In this document: positions 5,647 to 9,249 of the stretch, one piece after another | Position numbering within the stretch: position 1 is the first letter of the stretch | How the letters are laid out: every line of letters begins with the position of its first letter | NCBI GenBank assembly: GCA_946633495.1 | Contig: CAMPAX010000078.1 | Coordinates: 1-9,249, forward strand | DNA: 9,249 nucleotides | DNA from: an uncultured Lachnospiraceae bacterium | Lineage (GTDB): Bacteria; Bacillota; Clostridia; Lachnospirales; Lachnospiraceae | Reading direction: 5' to 3' | The notes under the pieces: model-generated | What the model was told of the DNA's origin: nothing | What the model saw: the letters and a program-made list of their open reading frames with translations, nothing else | The model's database searches: none | Position numbers and translations under genes: made by a program

Positions 5647-6834
5647 TTAAAAACACTCCCTCAATATCCCGACCATCTTATCCACATGCTCCTTCTCGAT
5701 CACCAGCGGCGGGATAAACCGGATCACATTTCCTCCCGCAGTGATCAGCACCAGCCCCTTCTCATGGGCCCGCTTTACGATATCCGCTGCCTTCACCTCC
5801 GGAGCGAATTCCAGTCCCTGCATGAGACCCATTCCTCTATGATCGATGATCGTCGGGTTCTTTGCCTTCAGTGCTTCCAGTACATCATACAGATAAGCAC
5901 CCACTTCCTTCACATGTGCCAGCAGGTCTCTCTCCTTAAACTGCTCCAGAACGTTTACGCAGGCAGCACAGGCCAGGGGATTTCCGCCGTAGGTAGAGCC
6001 GTGATCACCGGCCACCAGTACACCTTCCGCCTTCTCACCCACCAGGAAAGCACCCATGGGGATTCCGCAGCCGATGGCCTTCGCCACCGTAACCACATCC
6101 GGCTTTATGCCATACTGCTCGTATGCAAACATGGTACCTGTCCGGCCCATGCCGCACTGGATCTCATCCAGGATCAGCAGCAGATCATGCTCCTCACACA
6201 GAGCCTTGATCCCTTCCATAAATGCCGTGTCAGCCGGCCGGATACCGCCCTCTCCCTGAACGGTCTCCAGAATGATGGCACTGGTCCGGTCATTCACCAG
6301 AGCTTTTACGCTTTCCAGATCATTGTAGGCTGCAAACCGGATTCCCGGGATCAGCGGTCCGAAGGCTTCCCGATACTTTGCATTTCCGGTCACCGACAGA
6401 GCCCCCATGCTTCTGCCGTGGAAGCTGTGCTCCATGGCGATCACTTCATGGTCGTTCCGTCCGTCCTTTAAATATCCGTATTTCTTCGCCAGCTTCAGCG
6501 CGCCCTCGATGGCCTCGGTCCCGCTGTTGGTAAAGAACGCCTTCTTCATTCCCGCAGCTTCCGTGATCCCCTGAGCGGCTTTCGCCAAAGGCTCGGAATA
6601 ATAATAGTTGGATGTATGGATCAGCTTATCGATCTGCGCCTTTAATGCATCATTGTAGCGCTTATTGCCATACCCCAAAGCAAATACGGCGATCCCTGCA
6701 CAAAAGTCCAGGTACTCCTTCCCATCATTGTCATAAAGATACACGCCCTCACCGTGATCAAAAGCGATCTGATACCGGTTATAGGTATGGATCAGATGGG
6801 CTTCGGCTGTATTGATAATATCATTCGTCTTCAT
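5647..6834 (-). CDS. argD: Acetylornithine aminotransferase-type class III aminotransferase
   Basis: This 395-residue PLP enzyme fits N-acetylornithine aminotransferase, which in arginine synthesis makes N-acetylornithine from N-acetylglutamate semialdehyde and glutamate. Class III landmarks are in order: TNSGTEAIEGALK (102-114) binding the PLP phosphate, HSFHGRSMGALS (136-147), ETVQGEGGIRP (190-200), LDEIQCGMGRTG (222-233) with D223 holding the PLP ring nitrogen, and AKAIG (251-255) with K252 as the PLP lysine. Length matches ArgD. The ATG at 6834 has AGGGG 8 nt upstream. An in-frame GTG at 6882 overlaps the predicted -10 and is not a credible start. The NSGTEAIE motif departs from the usual ArgD NSGAEANE, and no other arginine gene is nearby, so ornithine or 4-aminobutyrate aminotransferase remains possible. 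Confidence 0.85.
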   Translation of the reverse strand: MKTNDIINTAEAHLIHTYNRYQIAFDHGEGVYLYDNDGKEYLDFCAGIAVFALGYGNKRYNDALKAQIDKLIHTSNYYYSEPLAKAAQGITEAAGMKKAFFTNSGTEAIEGALKLAKKYGYLKDGRNDHEVIAMEHSFHGRSMGALSVTGNAKYREAFGPLIPGIRFAAYNDLESVKALVNDRTSAIILETVQGEGGIRPADTAFMEGIKALCEEHDLLLILDEIQCGMGRTGTMFAYEQYGIKPDVVTVAKAIGCGIPMGAFLVGEKAEGVLVAGDHGSTYGGNPLACAACVNVLEQFKERDLLAHVKEVGAYLYDVLEALKAKNPTIIDHRGMGLMQGLEFAPEVKAADIVKRAHEKGLVLITAGGNVIRFIPPLVIEKEHVDKMVGILRECF

Positions 6835-6842
6835 CCTAATCA

Positions 6843-6847
6843 CCCCT
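6843..6847 (-). promoter_or_regulatory. Ribosome binding site that fixes the aminotransferase start
   Basis: AGGGG on the minus strand, 8 nt before the ATG at 6834-6832, supports the 395-residue form over the 411-residue form from GTG 6882. Confidence 0.7.
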
Positions 6848-6872
6848 TCTTCTTTCAAAATAAGATTGTTCG

Positions 6873-6901
6873 ATTGTATCACTCTGCGGATGCATTTTCA
6901 A
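6873..6901 (-). promoter_or_regulatory. Extended -10 promoter of the aminotransferase gene
   Basis: On the minus strand the -35 TTGAAA (6901-6896) is followed after 17 bp by TACAAT (6878-6873), preceded by TGA to form an extended -10. Transcription would start near 6866, about 31 nt before the ATG. TTTCAA (6896-6901) and TTGAAA (6909-6914) form a perfect inverted repeat around 7 nt, extended to GCATTT(T)CAA/TTGAAATGC with one extra base. This makes the -35 one arm of a possible operator. Confidence 0.7.
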
Positions 6902-6941
6902 CTATAATTTGAAATGCGTCCTGCGCGGGTGGTTTCTTCCC

Positions 6942-6958
6942 CCGGCCGGATGGGCCGG
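6942..6958. other. Short GC-rich hairpin downstream of parC
   Basis: CCGGCC (6942-6947) and GGCCGG (6953-6958) pair around a 5-nt loop. On the minus strand, the direction of parC transcription, the hairpin is followed by GGGGGAAG and not by Ts, so it is a poor intrinsic terminator. parC transcripts may run on into the aminotransferase gene. Confidence 0.3.
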
Positions 6959-6963
6959 ATTTC

Positions 6964-6993
6964 CTTTATTTTCTAAGGCTTTATTTTCTAAGC
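6964..6993. repeat. 15-bp tandem duplication across the parC stop codon
   Basis: CTTTATTTTCTAAGG (6964-6978) is followed directly by CTTTATTTTCTAAGC (6979-6993), identical except for the last base. The right copy carries the final parC codons and stop; the left copy is a second in-frame LRK-stop immediately after it. Confidence 0.85.
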
Positions 6994-9230
6994 TTCGTCC
7001 CCTTATTTCCGGTGCAGGTGATCTTCACCCGGCCGAAAGCCACGTCTTCCAGCATAGCATCCGGCTTTCCGGCAGTGGCAGCCTCGATGGTATCCCCTTC
7101 GGAAAGCTTGATCAGCATGATGCCGGCAGCCCCTTTTCCCTTGAAGGAAATGTCACTGACCTTCACTCTCACATAGAAGCCCTTCGCGCTTCGAACCATT
7201 ACCTGATCCGTCTCTTCCACCGGTCCGATCCAGATGGCAGTCTCATCCTGCTTTCCGGCCGCCGCCTTCTTCCTGGAGGTATCAAAGTTCGATCCCTCCA
7301 CGCGCTTTGCATGACCCTCTCTGGTCACAAAAAGCAGCTGTTCTTTAGCCACCGTCTCTGCAAGCGTTATATATACGATATTCTCCGCCTTATCCATTTC
7401 ACAGAATTCAAAGACCTGAATTCCTTTATCAGACAGCTTTGCAAAGATCCCCTTGCCGGTCAGCTTCTTCGCCTGTTTTTTCACCAGCTCACTGACCTTT
7501 ACGGTATAAACCCATCCGGCATCCGTGAAGAGGAGGACCCGTTCATTGGACATGACATTGACGGATGCACGATATTCTTTTGCGATCTGCTCCGCATTCT
7601 TCTCGTAGGTTGCCCGGTCAATGCATTTCAGATAATAGAAGCGGTCCAGAAGCACGGTCACTTCCGTAGGCTTCTCTTCCACCTTCTCTACCTTCACCTC
7701 GCCCAGATCCCGGATCACCGTCATTCGGGGCTTTCCGAATTCCTTCAGAGCCTCCATATCCTGGATCATCTGATCCCGCATGGCCTTCGGGGAGGAAAGA
7801 AGCTTGCTGTACTTCGCGATCTTCTTCTCGGCATCCGCCAGCTCCTTCCTCAGCACATCCACTTCCAGACCGATCAGACGGGAGAGGCGCATGGCCAGGA
7901 TCGCGTCCGCCTGTTTCTCTGTAAAATGCAGTTCTCTGGCATCCATCTCCGAGCCTTTGTACCGGAAGCGGATTCCTTCGGTCTCCCCGGTCATGAGGCA
8001 CTTCTTCGCCATTTGCAGCGTCTTGGAACCCCGCAGGATCTCAATGATGAGATCGATCACATCGATGGCTTCCAGAAGTCCCTGCTTTACCTCGCGGACG
8101 TCCTCCTGCTCCGCCAGAAGCTTTGTATATTTCTTGTTATAAACCTCGGATTTGAATCTGGTATAGAGTTCCAGGATCCGCCGAAGGCCCATGACTTCCG
8201 GCTTGCCGCGGTTGATGCAGTTGATGTTGACGCCGTAGGTATCCTCCAGCCCTGCCTTCTTGTACAGGATATTGATGATCTTTGCGATCTCCTCGTCCGT
8301 GGTTCCTTTCTTCACATCGATGGCGAGACATTCACCGTTCTTATCCCCTCGGTCCGCAATATCCACCACCTGTGGAAGCTCGCGGTTTCTTGCCAGCTCT
8401 CCGACGGTTGTAAGGAACTTCTCGGTGCTCCCGACCATGGTTACCGGCAGTTCCGTTACGCAGATGGATTTCCGTCCGTAGCCTGCGTCCCGGATCTCCA
8501 CCTTGCCCCGAACCCGGAGCCGTCCCTGACCGGTCTCGTAAATGGACAGAAGCGTCTCCTTCGAAGCATTGATGATCCCGCCAGTTGCAAAGTCCGGTCC
8601 CTGGATATATTCCATCAGCTCTTCCGTGGTGATATCCGGATTCCGAAGATAGGCCACCGTGGCATCGATCACTTCGATCAGATTGTGAGTCGGAATATTG
8701 GTCGCCATACCGACTGCGATCCCCATGGATCCGCTGACCAGAAGATTCGGAACCTGGAACGGCAGATACGTCGGTTCCGTCTCCTCTCCGTCAAAATTCG
8801 GAACAAAATCATCCTTGCAGAACCGAAGATCCTTCATGCAGGCTTCTTCCGTATATTTTGAGATCCTGGCCTCCGTATAACGCATGGCAGCCGCACCGGA
8901 TCCGGACACGTCTCCGAAGTTCCCGTGAGGGTCCACCAGAGGGATGGGCAGCTTCCAGCTCTGAGCCAGATTCACCAGGCCTTCGTAAATGGAGCTGTCT
9001 CCGTGAGGATGATACTTACCCATGGTATCGCCCACGATACGGGCACATTTACGATGAGGCGTATCCGAGGATGTCAGCTCGGACAGGGAGTAAAGAATCC
9101 TCCGCTGTACCGGTTTTAAGCCATCCCGGACATCCGGAAGGGCACGCTCGGTGATGACCGACATGGCATAATCCACGTAGGCCTGGCCCATCTCCGATTC
9201 ATAATCAACTGTATTTATCTTTTCCGGCAT
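6981..9230 (-). CDS. parC: DNA topoisomerase IV subunit A (ParC)
   Basis: This 749-residue type IIA topoisomerase A subunit cuts and rejoins both DNA strands and, with ParE, unlinks daughter chromosomes. The catalytic tyrosine is Y118 in AAMRYTEARIS, next to R117. The quinolone-determining helix reads HPHGDSSIYEG at 74-84, with S79 and E83 at the two common resistance positions in their sensitive form. GMATNIPTHNL (174-184) and EKQADAILAMRLSRLIGLE (438-456) are typical of the family, and a C-terminal beta-pinwheel domain follows from about 500. The QRRGGKG GyrA box is absent and the protein is shorter than usual GyrA (over 800), favouring ParC over gyrase. The ATG at 9230 has AGGAG (9242-9238) 7 nt upstream. 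parE usually precedes parC and would lie beyond the right edge; it is not seen here. Confidence 0.9.
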   Translation of the reverse strand: MPEKINTVDYESEMGQAYVDYAMSVITERALPDVRDGLKPVQRRILYSLSELTSSDTPHRKCARIVGDTMGKYHPHGDSSIYEGLVNLAQSWKLPIPLVDPHGNFGDVSGSGAAAMRYTEARISKYTEEACMKDLRFCKDDFVPNFDGEETEPTYLPFQVPNLLVSGSMGIAVGMATNIPTHNLIEVIDATVAYLRNPDITTEELMEYIQGPDFATGGIINASKETLLSIYETGQGRLRVRGKVEIRDAGYGRKSICVTELPVTMVGSTEKFLTTVGELARNRELPQVVDIADRGDKNGECLAIDVKKGTTDEEIAKIINILYKKAGLEDTYGVNINCINRGKPEVMGLRRILELYTRFKSEVYNKKYTKLLAEQEDVREVKQGLLEAIDVIDLIIEILRGSKTLQMAKKCLMTGETEGIRFRYKGSEMDARELHFTEKQADAILAMRLSRLIGLEVDVLRKELADAEKKIAKYSKLLSSPKAMRDQMIQDMEALKEFGKPRMTVIRDLGEVKVEKVEEKPTEVTVLLDRFYYLKCIDRATYEKNAEQIAKEYRASVNVMSNERVLLFTDAGWVYTVKVSELVKKQAKKLTGKGIFAKLSDKGIQVFEFCEMDKAENIVYITLAETVAKEQLLFVTREGHAKRVEGSNFDTSRKKAAAGKQDETAIWIGPVEETDQVMVRSAKGFYVRVKVSDISFKGKGAAGIMLIKLSEGDTIEAATAGKPDAMLEDVAFGRVKITCTGNKGTKLRK

Positions 9231-9237
9231 ACTGTTG

Positions 9238-9242
9238 CTCCT
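9238..9242 (-). promoter_or_regulatory. Ribosome binding site of parC
   Basis: AGGAG on the minus strand, 7 nt before the ATG at 9230-9228, shows that the gene is complete at its 5' end. Only 19 bases lie upstream in the window, so no promoter can be judged. Confidence 0.8.
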
Positions 9243-9249
9243 GATTATT

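Noticed and set aside
5545..6471. A 308-codon plus-strand open frame running from the terminator into the aminotransferase gene
   Set aside because: It starts inside the palindromic terminator and is otherwise antisense to the aminotransferase gene, with no recognisable protein features.
6903..6908. A plus-strand TATAAT in the parC/aminotransferase gap
   Set aside because: No -35 at suitable spacing (CACTCT is found there), and a transcript would run antisense into parC. It is the centre of the dyad around the minus-strand promoter.
6909..8861. A 650-codon open frame on the plus strand opposite parC
   Set aside because: It is antisense to a clearly conserved topoisomerase gene, its translation has no recognisable domain and is rich in His, Arg, Leu and Ser, and it has no ribosome binding site. 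It is a by-product of codon bias in parC.

Overview
The window looks like chromosomal DNA of an anaerobic Firmicute of the class Clostridia, probably Lachnospiraceae or a near relative. The signs are strong AGGAGG-type ribosome binding sites 6-8 nt before the starts, good sigma-A promoters (TTGTCA-17-TATAAT, TTGACT-17-TATAAT), slightly GC-rich coding sequence, and a cellobiose phosphorylase that closely resembles, from memory, the Clostridium thermocellum enzyme. The family placement is an inference; no database was searched.

Layout. (1) 37-1026, minus: an unrecognised eight-helix membrane protein. (2) 1163-1194: a perfect 12-bp inverted repeat in the divergent intergenic region that reads as an extended -10 promoter in both directions, so it could drive the membrane protein leftward and the next gene rightward. 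(3) 1310-2326, plus: a galactose-mutarotase-fold aldose 1-epimerase-like protein, preceded by a leader that can fold into a nested hairpin. (4) 2527-4980, plus: a GH94 cellobiose phosphorylase with its own promoter and a strong terminator. (5) 5105-5485, plus: a small lipoprotein whose promoter -35 lies inside the preceding terminator hairpin. (6) 5512-5623: a perfect 24-bp palindrome (probably a two-way terminator) followed by a GC-rich stem-loop, between convergent genes. (7) 5647-6834, minus: an acetylornithine-type class III aminotransferase with its own extended -10 promoter. (8) 6981-9230, minus: topoisomerase IV subunit A (ParC), complete at both ends; its usual partner parE is expected just beyond the right edge.

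How the genes fit together. The epimerase and the phosphorylase are the one plausible functional pair. Cellobiose phosphorylase splits cellobiose with phosphate into alpha-glucose 1-phosphate and glucose, and a mutarotase would equilibrate the anomers of the released sugar. No sugar transporter or regulator gene is in view. The aminotransferase and ParC are housekeeping genes with no evident link to sugar use. No mobile element, CRISPR array, tRNA or rRNA was seen, and no stretch over 300 bases lacks a gene.

I did not find a clear previously undescribed system. The observations most worth checking are the symmetric promoter at 1163-1194, the structured leader at 1198-1249, the fused terminator/promoter at 5008-5063, and the palindromic GC-rich spacer at 5504-5623.
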